The position numbers and the translations under genes were made by a program. Shown here piece by piece: positions 49,909-61,142 of a DNA stretch of 64,000 nucleotides (position 1 is its first letter; each line of letters starts with the position of its first letter). The stretch is from Numida meleagris (taxonomy: Eukaryota; Chordata; Aves; Galliformes; Numididae). Under the pieces are notes generated by a model that was not told the origin of the DNA, did no database searches, and saw only the letters and a program-made list of their open reading frames with translations. The DNA lies in the NCBI RefSeq assembly GCF_002078875.1, contig NC_034411.1, positions 57,583,785 to 57,647,784 of the forward strand. Direction: 5' to 3'.

Positions 49909-50000
49909 ACCTGTGTGGCCTATTGTAGGGGACCTGCTTTTTCAGGGGGGTTGGACTCAATGATCTCTTGAGGTCACTTCCAAACCCCATGATTCTGTGA
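49909..50000 (+). mobile_element. CR1 3' end fragment
   Basis: A short plus-strand CR1 terminus with GGGGGGTTGGACTCAATGAT, GAGGTCACTTCCAAACCCC and a terminal ATGATTCTGTGA. It lies immediately before an oppositely oriented CR1. Confidence 0.8.
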
Positions 50001-50035
50001 AAGTAAAAATAATCAAGGAAAAGTGTGGTCATGAG

Positions 50036-50490
50036 TCATAGAATCATAGAACAGTTTGGGTTGGAAGGGACCTCAAAGATCATCAGTTTCTAACCCCTCT
50101 GCCACAAGCAGGATTGCCAGCCACTAGGTCATGTGCTAGTTTAGATTGCCCAGGGCCCCATCCAGCCTGGCCTTAAACACCTCCAGGGATGGAGCATCCA
50201 CAACCTCTCCAGGCAACCTGTTCCAGCACCTCACCACTCTCTCTATGAAAAACTTCCCCCAGTGTCTAATCTAAATCTCCCCTCCTTTAGTTTAAAACCA
50301 CTCCCCCTTGTCCCATCACTATATACCCATGCAAAAAGTTGATTTCACTTGTGTCTATAAACTCCCTTTAAATATTGGAAAGCCACATAGGGGTCTCCTC
50401 TTCTCTTCTCCAGTCTTCTCTTCTCCAGGCTGAACAACCCCAGTTCCTTCAGCCTGTCTTCATAGGAGAGGTGCTCTACCCTAGGCTTAG
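50036..50490 (-). mobile_element. CR1 3' region
   Basis: A minus-strand CR1. The plus strand begins with TCATAGAATCATAGAAC and GGTTGGAAGGGACCTCAAAG, then the reverse complement of the conserved C-terminal ORF2 and 3' UTR, up to sequence near CAGGCTGAACAACCCCAG. Together with 49909-50000 it forms a tail-to-tail pair of CR1 ends. Confidence 0.9.
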
Positions 50491-51269
50491 CCTTCCTCTC
50501 CCTTACTTTCTTGGAACTTATAGCAAGTGGGAGACAGATTTTTTGCTGAATGTGGAAGTTTGAATACTTTTAGGTAGGATGAGTCATCACACACAAGATA
50601 CAGACATCTTGAGTAAATGTTATCCAAACCACTTCAATCTATTCTTAAGAATGCATTTTCTGCCACACAGATTTTACTTCTAAGTTAAGTGAAGGAGATA
50701 CCCTTAAAAGCTGAAATGGATTTAGTTTCTGCTAAATAATTATCAGTAACTAAAGGCACCAGAATGTGTAAGTAAGAGATCAGAATGATCATAATGGCCT
50801 TATTATGTGCCATCAGTACATCAACAGTTTTTGCTGTGAGGAGTGTTGCTGTTAATAGTGTCCATGTTCAATCCTTCACTGAAGAACAAGATTAATACAA
50901 AGGGAAATGATATAACTGTTGTCTCTGTCTGAAAAAAAATGCCAAAGTACAGTGAAAGAGGGCCTATTACTACATATTATGTTTTGCTGGACCTCAAGAA
51001 TATTGAAATGTGGAAGAATAACTAAGAGACTGCCATTGTGGGACGAAGTACCAGGTTTTCATAATGTCTTTTCATTTCATAAGAGTGTGTCTGGTTAAAG
51101 TCAGAACATAAAGGATCATAAAAAAATATACAATGAAATAGGGCATACTTTAAATACTAGCAGCATGAAGTAAAGAAAGATACGTGAAGTGAAATGTAAG
51201 CTTAAGTATCCTCAGATAAAGAATGGGGAAAAAAATCTGTAACAGGGGAAGAGCGGAACACATATGGAA

Positions 51270-51345
51270 GAGGAAGATCCTTGAACATCTCCAGAGACAG
51301 GGCATCCACCAACACTCTGCTCAACCTGTTCCAGTGCTTCAGTTA
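51270..51345 (-). mobile_element. Small CR1 remnant
   Basis: A degenerate match to the CR1 segment around TCCAGAGACAGGGCATCCACC and CTCAACCTGTTCCAGTGCTTC, with no 3' end. Probably a deletion relic. Confidence 0.6.
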
Positions 51346-51904
51346 GTTAGGAGAAAGAGAAATGTGGCATGATAAAGCACCAGCTAAACTGAGAAAATGC
51401 AAGACAAACTGGAGTTTAAAGAAAATAACTGATTTTATTTACCACTCTAACTGACTGTAGTAAATGTCTTCAGTTTCACATTCTCAGCTAAGCACATAAT
51501 ATTGCCAAAGCAGTTACTCAAATGTAATGTACAGCTATCCCCAGTCCTGGTGGCCCAATTAAAAAGCTAGAATGTTGTTGTATCATCCCTAATAAACCAA
51601 AATGCAAGTGTTATGCATTAGCAGGATTCTGTTTTTGTTACCAAAGCATATTAACCTTTAAAACATAATTTTACCTTATACCTGTATGAATTAGTGTAAA
51701 TCCTAGGGTCTGCATAATTCAGGAAACCAATCTAGCTGAGCAGAGGCGTAGATAATGCTTCACTGGAAAAGAAAAGATCTGAAGGCATTTTTTGAACATG
51801 ATAAGGTTAAGGTTCAGTTTGTTCTCTGGTTGCATTACTTCTGAAACTTCAGATGAGAAGTGAAGACCAAGTGTTTCTCTTCTCTTAAAGACTTAGTACT
51901 TGAT

Positions 51905-54027
51905 CATAGAATCATAGAATCATAGAATGAGCTAGGTTGGAAAAGACCTACAAGATCATCCAGTCCAGCCATCCACCTACCACCAATAACCCCACTAAAC
52001 CATGTCTCTCAATGCTATATCTAAATGTTTCTTGAACACCTCCAGGGACGGTGACTCAACCACCTCCCTGGGCAGCTCATCCCAGTGCCTGACCACTCTT
52101 TCAGAAAAGTAGTGTTTCCTAATGTCCAGTCTAAATCTCCCCTGGTGCAACTTGAAGCCATTCCCCCTCATCCTGTCACTAGTTACAAGAGAGAAGAGGC
52201 TGACCCCCAGCTCACTACAACCTCCCTTCAGGTAGTTATAGAGAGCGATAAGGTCCCCCCTGAGCCTCCTCTTGTCCAGACTGAACAATCCCAGCTCCCT
52301 CAGCCGCTCCTCATAAGGCCTGTGCTCCAGACCCCTCATCAGCTTCATCGCCCTCCTCTGAACACGCTCCAGGGCCTCAATGTCTTTCTTGTAGTGAGGG
52401 GTCCAAAACTGGACACAGTACTCAAGGTGCAGCCTCACCAGTGCTGAGTACAGAGGGACAATTACTTCCCTTCTCCTACCGGCCATACTGTTCCTGATAC
52501 AAGCCAGGATGCCATTGGCCTTCTTGGCCACCTGGCCACACTGCTGGCTCATGCTCAGCCAGGTGTCGACCAACACCCCCAGGTCCGTTTCCTCCACACA
52601 GTCTTCCAGCCACTCTGCCCCAAACCTGTAGCGTTGCCTAGGATTGTTGTGGCCAAAGTGCAGGACCCGGCACTTGGTCTTGTTGAACCTCATCCCATTG
52701 GCTTCAGCCCAGAGATCCAGCCTGTCCAGATCTCTCTGTAGGGCCTCTCTACCCCCAGGCAGATCGACACTTCCTGCCAGCTTGGTGTCGTCTGCAAACT
52801 TACTGAGGGTGCTCTCAATGCCCTCATCCAGGTCATCAATAAAGATATTGAAGAGGACAGGCCCCAGCACCAACCTCTGGGGAACACCACTCGTGACCGG
52901 TCATCAGCTGGATTTAACTCCATCCACCACCGCTCTCTGGGCCCAGCCCTCCAGCCAGCTCCTTACCCAGCAAAGAGTATACCTGTCCAAGCCACAGGCT
53001 GCCAGTTTCTCCAGGAGAATACTGTGGGAGACAGTGTTGAAGGCTTTGCTGAAGTCTAGGTAGACCACATCAACAGCCTTTCCCTCGTCCACCAGACGGG
53101 TCACTCGATCATAGAAGGAGATCAGGTTGGTCAAGCAGGACCTGCCCTTCACAAACCCATGCTGGTTGGGCCTGATCCCCTGGTTGTCCTGCAAATGCCA
53201 TGTGATCTCCCTCAGGACAATCTGCTCCATAACCTTCCCTGGCACTGAGGTCAGGCTGACAGACCTGTAGTTCCCTGGATCCTCCTTACTACCCTTCTTG
53301 TAGATGGGAGTGACATTGGCAAGTCTCCAGTCTTTTGGGACCTCTCCAGTTGACCAGGAATGCTGATAGATGATGGAAAGTGGCTTGGCTATCTCTTCCG
53401 CCAGCTCCCTCAGTGCTCTCGGATGGATCTTGTCCGGCCCCGTGGACTTGTGGCAGTCCAGGTGGAGTAGTAGGTGTCTGACCGTTTCCTCCTGAATTGT
53501 GGGGGATTTATTCTGCTCCCCATCCAAGACTTCCAGGTCAGAGAGTAGAGTACTCTGAGGATAACTGGTCTGACTTTTAAAGTCAGATGTAAAGAAGGCA
53601 TTGAGAACCTCATCCTTTTCATTGTCCTCAGTGGCCACATTCCCAGCTGCATCCAGTAAAGGATGGAGATCCTCCTTGGTCCTCCTCTTACTGTTAATAT
53701 ATTTGTAAAAGAGTTTCTTGTTCCCTTTCATACCAGCAGCCAAGCTGAGTTCAAGCTGGGCCTTTGCCTTTCTAATTTTCTCCCTCCACATCCTAACAAC
53801 CTCTTTGTACTCCCTCCGAGTTGCCTGTCCCTTCTTCCACAGGGGTAGATTCTCCTTTTCTCCTGGAGCCTCAGGAAAGGCTCCCTGTTTATCCACGCTG
53901 GTCTCCTTCCCCGCCGGCTCATCTTGTGGCTCAGGGGGACAGCCTGTTCCAGTGCCTTCAGGACTTCCTTCTTGAGGAGCGACCAGCCTTCCTGGACCCC
54001 TTTACCCTCCAAGACCGAAAAAATCAT
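51905..54027 (-). mobile_element. 5'-truncated CR1 LINE with nearly open RT frame
   Basis: About 2.1 kb of CR1 reads on the minus strand, with 3' repeats (ATCATAGAATCATAGAATCAT) at its low-coordinate end. One reading frame runs from 53896 to 51995. It holds the ORF2 reverse transcriptase, including HKSTGPDKIHPRAL, WRLANVTPIYKKGS, VVYLDFSKAFNTVSH and the catalytic-type FADDTKLAG. After these comes the CR1 C-terminal region with [18 protein letters not shown]. Two adjacent TGA codons (52906-52904 and 52903-52901) interrupt it; the frame is the same on both sides. The endonuclease and ORF1 are absent, so it is a dead, 5'-truncated copy, but less decayed than the other CR1s here. It is a cellular retroposon in TMEM244 intron 1, antisense to the gene. 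Confidence 0.93.
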
Positions 54028-54713
54028 AAAGTCATATCATAAAATAGTGGTTACTTTCTGAAACTCATACACTTAGTTTTTAGTTATTTTTGCTGTTTGT
54101 TTCTTTTTAATTTGGAGTTGGAATTTATTTATTTTAAATAAACAAGCAATTGAACTTTGAAAAGCATTTAACGGATATCCCTTATTACTCACTTAAGTTG
54201 TCTACATCCATAGCTTTGGAAATAAACACTGGGATGACATTTCTTCTAGAGGCTGGAAAACTTACTAGTTACTCCTTTATAGTCTTCTAAATTTTATTTT
54301 TATACTGTTTCACCAGTATAAAACAGTTTCAACTGTTTTCAGCATAATTACAGTGGTAGAATTTCTTCTAAGTTAAAAATTAAGCTGTTATACATCTGAA
54401 TGATCTTAAAGGGGTCACCAGTGTAGTAACTGTCAATAAATATGCTTCTCACTCTGAATGGTTATAAATTCAATATCTAAGTAGTTGATACACCATTAAA
54501 ACAAAGAACCATGAATTATAACAACACATTAGGAGCTGAAATGTACAAAAATGCTTTTAACAACCTGTTTGTATTCAGCAACAGCAAAAAAATCTGGTTA
54601 AATATTATATTTTCTAAAATATTATCCTTGACAGAAATCTGGAATTATTTTTGAAAATTATATACAAGCTGTACACATAGCATTAGATTTTATTTTCTTT
54701 TTCCCTTTCACAG

Positions 54714-54799
54714 GTTGTTCTGGTGAACCTGTTGATATGCATGGCGGTTTTCTACACTGTGTACTATGTGGTCCTTTCCATTTGCTTTGCCATATTCAA
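54714..54799 (+). CDS. TMEM244: TMEM244 coding exon 2
   Basis: The exon follows a pyrimidine-rich acceptor ending CACAG, and its donor is CAA|gtaaga. It enters in phase 0 and leaves in phase 2 (28 codons plus two bases). It encodes VVLVNLLICMAVFYTVYYVV, then LSICFAIF, a strongly hydrophobic first membrane segment. FYTVYYV is shared with the human protein as I recall it. Confidence 0.95.
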
Positions 54800-55373
54800 G
54801 TAAGACTTCCTTGTCTTTACTATGACCACATGCTACAGCTGGATATACAGGATATAACAGGTAGAGCAGTGATTCTGGAGAAGAGGCATTCAAATTGGAG
54901 GCATCCAGTCTCAGCTATTCTGTGAATATATTTTCCAAATTCAGCTAAATTGTTGTACGCAAACCTTCATTAAAATGCACATATCAGCAAATGGATACTC
55001 AAAAGCAATATAAAATTCTGGCTCTAATATATTTCCTTGCACTTGCATCCTGATAGCAAATGAAAATAAGAGAAAGATGACATAAAAAATTAAAGAGGAA
55101 AGATGTTATGGTCAATATGAAAGAGAAATTATCTTCCCTTAGGAAACTATTGATTAGCATGTATAGCACCAGACGTGTCTTAAATAGAAGTGGAGATCAC
55201 AGAAACTGTGTGCAAGGGCAAGATCAAAACATGAATGACATGTAGAAAGCCTATAAAGTCCAGAATATTCCATCTGAAATCTTATTTAAAAGGACCAATA
55301 GTTCCTCGTGTAATCTTTAAAGCTTTATTGAAAATTAAATTTATGGCTACATTTATTTATTCTATTTCCACAG
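54800..55373 (+). other. TMEM244: TMEM244 intron 2
   Basis: A 574-bp AT-rich intron with consensus ends (gtaaga and TTTCCACAG). Nothing else recognised. Confidence 0.9.
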
Positions 55374-55447
55374 GGTCAAAATGTTGGATGGTTTGGCACC
55401 TTTTGATTTTAAGACAAATCCATCATGGCTTAACCCACATTATTTAG
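55374..55447 (+). CDS. TMEM244: TMEM244 coding exon 3
   Basis: 74 bp between TTCCACAG and TTAG|gtaagt, entering in phase 2 and leaving in phase 1. It encodes the loop after the first membrane segment: VKMLDGLAPFDFKTNPSWLN and then PHYL. LAPFDFKTNPSWLN is identical to human TMEM244 as I recall it and is the clearest family signature. Confidence 0.96.
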
Positions 55448-57721
55448 GTAAGTTAAGTTTTTTTTCTCTGTTTTCTCTCAGTCAAGAAAATAGATCATAT
55501 CTGGATGTAAACTTGTCTTCCTTATGGACAATATGTTAGGGCTTTTTTAGTAATGGTAATATTTCCAGTATTTTAACTACACCGTATTTAAATCTTTATT
55601 CATCTTTGCTGCACTTTTCATTTATATATTGTTATTTATTACTCAGATGATTCCTAAGCATTTCTTTGGGGTGTTCTGATCTTGATCATTTGAAGACAGC
55701 ATACTACTGTACTAGGATGCCACATTTTCATGAGAGAACAATGACCTCTTCTCTGTAAAGTTCCTCCAAAAATTTATTAAATTTAACTTTCATATTGCAA
55801 CACATTTCTAATGAACAATAATGGACTCAGAAGCTAAGCAATAGGTCATATCCAACTCATGGAAATTTTGCTTTGGAATATAGTGAATATAGCGGACATT
55901 AAAATTTCAGAGTTTTGTTGTAATTCACCTCTTAAACAGACCTTTATACATCCTAACACAAATTCCTGCAGTTTTGTCTGAACGACACTTGCATTCTATC
56001 TTGCAAAGGAAAACCACGTCCCCTACAATTAGATCTGCTAATTAGAACTGCTGAAAAGCAAACTGTTCAGTTGATCACGTGAAAAAGAATGATAAAAATG
56101 CACGAAAATTTGTATAGTGTTGATATGGATTTAAGATGAAAAAAAGAACATCCCATTTGCAGCAATGGAAAAGGAAATTAAATCTTATTCCTTTAGAACT
56201 ACTCTTCAGGGCCCTAATGTGATTACTGTACCTCAACATGACCTTTGTGCTCCAAAACTGTATCAGACAGTATGATGCAGCATGTTTATAAGGTGCCAAA
56301 GACAGCCACTATGTCACACAACTGATTAGAATTCAGTTTTGGCTTCCATCCAACTGATGCAGTAGCATGGAGCAGCAAAACCTAACCAGGTATACTTAAA
56401 AGCTATGGCCATAGAGACACAGCTGAGCTCTCTGAACGGCTTTGCAAATGAGAATTAGTTTGTTCAAGAGTCTCACTCATGCCTTCTAAAAGTAGAATGA
56501 TGTCGTTAAAAGATAGCTGGCAAATAAAAAAGGAAGTCTCAGCTCAGATCAGAGCTACAGTTGCCGGCCCATTTTAATGGGTAACTTACAACGCATCTGC
56601 CTACACTGAGCATACTTTTGAAATTATAAAATTATTGGAAAAATTTAAGTAGATACTATTAAAATTAACTTTAATAAGAAAAAATCACCATCAAATATTA
56701 CTTCTTTTGAAGTGTATTGTCTGTTTTTCTAACCATGTGTAGTTTTATAGTTGGTTTTTCTTTCGTTTGCTTTCTTACATTACTTTTTACTGCTGGGTGA
56801 AAGATCCAGATTACAGTAGGAAATAATTGACTGTATAAAGAATGGAATAAAACTGAGTCACAAAATGCTGCCAGATGTATAAATTAAATACAGTGAAAAA
56901 ATAATAATGTTCTCTCTGAGCTACAGTAATGTTAGGTAATACATTACTGCAAAGGTAAAAAAAAATCTGTTATAAATATTATTTCAATGTGTCTAGATGC
57001 TTTAAAAAGAAGAAAAATACCTTAGATTGAAAATTGTATGAGTCACTAGTGTGCTGTTATTGTCTGCTACACCCAGGGTAGAGCTGGAGGACCAGCAGGC
57101 ATTTCGCAGTCAGCTCCTGCTAGCCCAGTGTGATGTGGAACAATGAGATCCATAGGGATGGCCTGTGCTCAGCTCATAAGGATGGCTTTCTTCTTTATTT
57201 CCCCCTGTGTGTCTTGTCTTTAAGTTGCACTGCTACACATGCATGATGCAAAACAGTGGACAGGGAGAAAGCTATGAAGTTTCCTAGTGGATGTAAACCT
57301 TCAACCACACTGCTCTGTTCTGGAAGAGAAAGTAGTGACCTATGCCAGTATCAACCAAGTCTATTTAGTGCCACGTGCAGAGATTCTGGATGGATAGTCT
57401 CTCAATGACATTTCCACACCATTTCTCTTCAAGGCAATACTTAGAGCACTGGTCCTCCTACTGCTCATCCCCATGTTTTTTAAAAAAAATATGGAATATT
57501 TCCAAGTCTATGGGTAAATCAGAATAGAACCCATGTGGGTGTCTGTGGTAAAATTAGAAATGAACTTTATAATCAAAGCACTAGCATAATATTTGACTTA
57601 ATCAAACATAATTTGCATAACATTGTCTCAGGCACTTCAACTTCCTATTGCTATTGCCTTGGAATAAGAGGAAAGATGTTCAAAACTATGCTTGGAGTAA
57701 ATATTCTATTTTCATTTTCAG
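55448..57721 (+). other. TMEM244: TMEM244 intron 3
   Basis: A 2.3 kb AT-rich intron with a gtaagt donor and a TTCATTTTCAG acceptor. I see no mobile element or other gene in it. Confidence 0.9.
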
Positions 57722-57847
57722 TTCTTGTAGTCTCATTGGAAATAACTTTCTTCATTTGTGGTCTGCTGTTTGCCCTTGTGGTGGAAGAATGGGTTTGGGA
57801 TTATGCTGTAACAGTTACTGTTATTCATATAATCATAACTTCCATCG
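57722..57847 (+). CDS. TMEM244: TMEM244 coding exon 4
   Basis: 126 bp, entering in phase 1 and leaving in phase 1, with donor ATCG|gtaagt. It encodes LVVSLEITFFICGLLFALVV, then EEWVWDYAVTVTVIHIIITS. That is two hydrophobic segments separated by the acidic and aromatic EEWVWDY motif, which is conserved in the human protein as I recall it. A longer open frame extends into both flanking introns, but the splice sites and family match define the exon. Confidence 0.95.
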
Positions 57848-59467
57848 GTAAGTATGCTAAATATATGTATAGCATCACATAAAGAAGGACCAATTGACCA
57901 TGACTCACCTGTTGCATTATGGATTATCATTCTTGCTTGGAGCTGAATATACACGCATCTCTGCTTTCCATCTATTTGACTTATGCATGTATTTACATTT
58001 TTACTTGTAAACATCAATTCTGTTTTTGTTGCAGCATTTAAAAACACATTTTTGTTGTAAATATTTCAGAGATTTAGTTTGTAATCTGTAATGACAGTTA
58101 ATGTCAAATACTCAGCCTAGAGATCATTTCTGGAGGTGCATTCTAAACAAGAAATTCATAGCCGTCCACTTCTGACTCATTGACTCTTCAACATTAGTTC
58201 AGAATAAAAATGGAGATTGCTTCACCAAAGAAAATTCGGTGTTTTTAAGTTAAAATATTTGAACTAGAACCTCACTGAAGAAAATGATGTATGTTACCAT
58301 TGGAGTGTTGTTTGCTTTCTCTCTGAAACTCTTCTCCTTTTCTGGAAGGAAGGAAGGGAAAAGAACTGGGTGGAAGAGCCCACATGATGACTATTTTTCT
58401 TCTATAAAAATGAGCTTAATACTTTAATTCTAGAATTAGGGGTAGGAAAAAAGCATCACTGACGAATTAGAACTCCCTCTCTGCTACAATGTAATTGATC
58501 TTTTGTTTTCCAGTGCATCATTGTTTTGTTCTTTAGCACTTTGTACAGAGTCCCTAGTTCTCATGTCAAGTTATTCCAGAAACAGATAGAGAGTTGAATT
58601 TAAACAATTAAGCATAATTTCTCATTCACTAAATTCAATTTCATGGAAATTTAAGCTACCACTACTCCTTATGAATATTTTTTTTTTGTATTTAAATCAA
58701 GAAATTTACAAAAACTACAACAAAATATGCTTTCTGTATAGCTTAAGCAGCAGACAGTCTTCTGTCATTACATTACATGGCACACTTTGATCTCCAAACA
58801 GTGCAGAGCTGCTCTTGATGCTTTCTTATGGGCAACCCAAGCTGTGCTGCTGAAATCACACTGTGGAGAATGCAGCTCTCAGCTCTCTTCCCTGCTCCAC
58901 AGCCTCTAATGGGGCTGCAGTGGTTCAGATCAATCATATGGCAGGGACGTGGGGCAGCTCACATGAGGCAGAGGTAGCTGCAAGACATGTGGCAGAGCAT
59001 GCCAGGTAACCAGGATCGCTTGCAGGGCACAGCTCTGTCTTTCATGTGCTGTTATCACCCATCAAATTGAAATTGTCAGGCTGCTGAAATTGTTTGGATT
59101 GCAGGAGTATATTGACTTCCTACAATGCAAGCAGTGCCTCTGTTATGCCAAACCTTGTATGGGTATGTAATAATAAATGAATTCTCTTTTCAGAGATTTT
59201 ACAGTCAAAAACCTCAGCTTAGCACACACTTGTACTGTTTAAGATTTGACTCCCAAGGGGATTGCTCGCCCACTGAGCATGACAGTATGATTAAGCATCT
59301 GAATGATGAGGATCTCAATAACAATTTGCAATTTTAATAAATCTAATGCATATAATTTATAAAGGAGAACTAAGCAGACGTATATCATCTATCATATCAT
59401 ATTATGTTTGCATAACCTCGTCTTTCTTGTTTACAAATAAATATTTCTCTTTTTCTTCTCTTTGCAG
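57848..59467 (+). other. TMEM244: TMEM244 intron 4
   Basis: A 1.6 kb intron with a gtaagt donor and a long pyrimidine tract (TTTTTCTTCTCTTTGCAG) as acceptor. Around 58880-59040 it is somewhat GC-richer, but nothing could be assigned. Confidence 0.9.
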
Positions 59468-59571
59468 TTATGTCTGAATTTCCTCTGATGATACACTGGT
59501 GGCTGGCATTAGGTATAACAATCTTTAAATTGTTGTTGTTAGAATCTAGAAAAATAGCATTTACAGTATGA
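59468..59571 (+). CDS. TMEM244: TMEM244 terminal coding exon
   Basis: The exon enters in phase 1 and encodes VMSEFPLMIHWWLALG, close to human VMLEFPLTSHWWAALG as I recall it. It then reads on through ITIFKLLLLESRKIAFTV to TGA at 59569-59571. The human protein ends shortly after the same LG (about six residues, ISKLLV), so I take the read-through as the genuine terminus. That gives a product of about 140 residues, twelve longer than human. A possible alternative donor (TTAG|gtataa at 59513) is weak but cannot be excluded. No AATAAA or ATTAAA was seen in the next 700 bp, so the 3' UTR end is unknown. Confidence 0.85.
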
Positions 59572-59932
59572 GATTTTTTTCTATTTTGGTTTCAGTAATT
59601 TGGGAATTGAGAATATTTAAGGAAGATACATATGTTTTTCATTTATGTTTCTTGTAAGAACACAGAAAAGTAACACTGGGCTAACATCTATTTTAAGACC
59701 AAAATGTACTCAGCTTATGATAATCTTCATAACAAATTGCAGATATGTTCATGTTGCTGAAATGAGTCATGCTAACTCCAAACTGATCAAATTATCTCAT
59801 CTAATTCAGGTGTCAAAGAGACAGATTTCCAAGCTAGCCTTCCTTGGTACTCTTTACAGTCAATGGAAAGAAAAAGAGTTCAAAAATAATTTATATGAAT
59901 GCTACGATAGAGGAACGACATGTATTAAGCCC

Positions 59933-60197
59933 AAGAAAGGAAGGTTTGGATTGGATGTCAGGGGGAAGTTCTTTACAGAGAGAGTGGTGAGGTGCTGGAA
60001 CGGGCTGCCCAGAACGACTGTGGGTGCTCCATGGCTGGAGGTGTTCAAGGCCAGTTTGCATGGGGCCCTGGGCAGCCTGGTCTAGTACCAGCTCTGGAGG
60101 TTGCTGGCCCAGCCTGTGGCAGGGGGGCAGGAGCTTGATGATCCTTGGGGTCCCTTCCAACCCAAGCCGTTCTGTGATTCTATGATTCTATGTATCC
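59933..60197 (+). mobile_element. CR1 3' end copy downstream of TMEM244
   Basis: A plus-strand CR1 tail. It encodes the end of ORF2 (FFTERVVRCWNGLP-like) up to a stop near 60083, followed by the 3' UTR with CTTGGGGTCCCTTCCAACCC and the terminal GATTCTATGATTCTATG. It is little diverged and 5'-truncated to about 265 bp. Confidence 0.92.
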
Positions 60198-60682
60198 CTC
60201 TCAGCAGGAGGAATACGCCATAGTGTTTAGTTAAAGCTAAGTACAGACTTAAACGCAAGGCAAACATCCATTTACAATGAGACGGTTTCTACTTTTGTCG
60301 CTTCCCAGAAATCTGGCTTTTTCTGAGGGAAAATTCAGTGATTGCTTCTGCTATGGCTTCAGGACTCCTCCTCCATCTCAGCCAATGCTTTACGTAGGAT
60401 GCACTGCCATGTCCTTGCAGAGATACGCATTTTCTTCTCAAGTTTCCTCTCTCTACCCAGTGAAAGTTGTATGATGCTCTGGGGCTTCTTATTCGCAGTT
60501 GATCTTTAGATGTTTGTTGGAATGGTTTGGAGGTTAAGAGGATGTCTACCCTAAATGCTGACATTTTCACCATTCACACGTAAAAACAAGCAACTAAGCC
60601 ACATGTCTTTTGATTTATTTGCCAGAAATAATAGCAGAGAATTCAGTATCTCTCTGCAGGAGGAATACACCATGGTATTTAG
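60198..60682 (+). repeat. Degenerate direct repeats flanking 420 bp
   Basis: The 33-nt segments 60198-60230 and 60650-60682 match at 29 positions; both contain GCAGGAGGAATAC and end TATTTAG or TGTTTAG. The first copy directly follows the CR1 3' end. The DNA between them contains no recognised element. Confidence 0.75.
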
Positions 60683-60849
60683 CCAGGCCCTTCTCTGCAG
60701 AGCTCCTCTCCTGCAGGCCAGCCCCTACCAGTTAGAGGCGTGTCCGACCCGCAGCCCAGCTGGCCCTGTGCCCGCCCGCTGCCCCGTGCCATCATGGCAG
60801 CGGCACTGCCCCGCCCAGTGGCCCAGCCCGGCACCGCAGCACCAGCTGA

Positions 60850-61105
60850 ACACCGGTGTGCTACAAACCTGTGTGGTGCTGGCCCATGACATCCGAGGCA
60901 GATGGCGGTGGTGTGGCAGTAGGGGTTGAACCTGCCCACCGATATTCCGTTACGTGTTGTTGCCGTGCAACAGATGGCAGCAGAGGAGCAGTCTGACACA
61001 ACGGCGTCTGACGTGGAAGTGTGGACGAAGCAGAGGTGTGGTGTGTCACTGAACTCCTCCATGCAGAAAATCTGTCACCATTGACATTCATCGATGCACA
61101 AGTGC
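60850..61105 (+). mobile_element. Mariner-like DNA transposon, 5' fragment
   Basis: The segment around GGCCCATGACATCCGAGGCA, CCGATATTCCGTTACGTGTTG and CATTGACATTCATCGATGCA resembles, from memory, the leader and first transposase codons of a mariner element common in chicken. An ATG at 60974 opens a frame that breaks by frameshift and stops within about 35 codons. Sequence is lost at the GC dinucleotide repeat near 61129. No terminal inverted repeats were confirmed, so this is a truncated, inactive relic. Confidence 0.5.
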
Positions 61106-61120
61106 ACACGTGCAGTAACA

Positions 61121-61142
61121 CATACACACGCGCGCGCGCGCG
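61121..61142. repeat. Alternating purine-pyrimidine (CA/CG) tract
   Basis: 22 nt of strict alternation ending in seven CG dinucleotides (61129-61142). Such tracts can adopt Z-DNA under supercoiling. Confidence 0.85.

Larger units (their letters stand above)
47290..54713 (+). other. TMEM244: TMEM244 intron 1
   Basis: A 7.4 kb intron from gtaaag to a CTTTTTCCCTTTCACAG acceptor. It contains at least five CR1 pieces between 48.7 and 54.0 kb, most of them on the minus strand and so antisense to TMEM244. Outside these, 47300-48670 and 50500-51260 show nothing recognisable. Confidence 0.88.

Noticed and set aside
52085..53063. Plus-strand frames over 52.1-53.1 kb
   Set aside because: They are antisense to the CR1 ORF2 on the minus strand.
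57535..57882. 115-codon continuous frame around TMEM244 exon 4 as an unspliced gene
   Set aside because: Only 57722-57847 matches TMEM244; the flanks are intron, with consensus splice sites at both ends.
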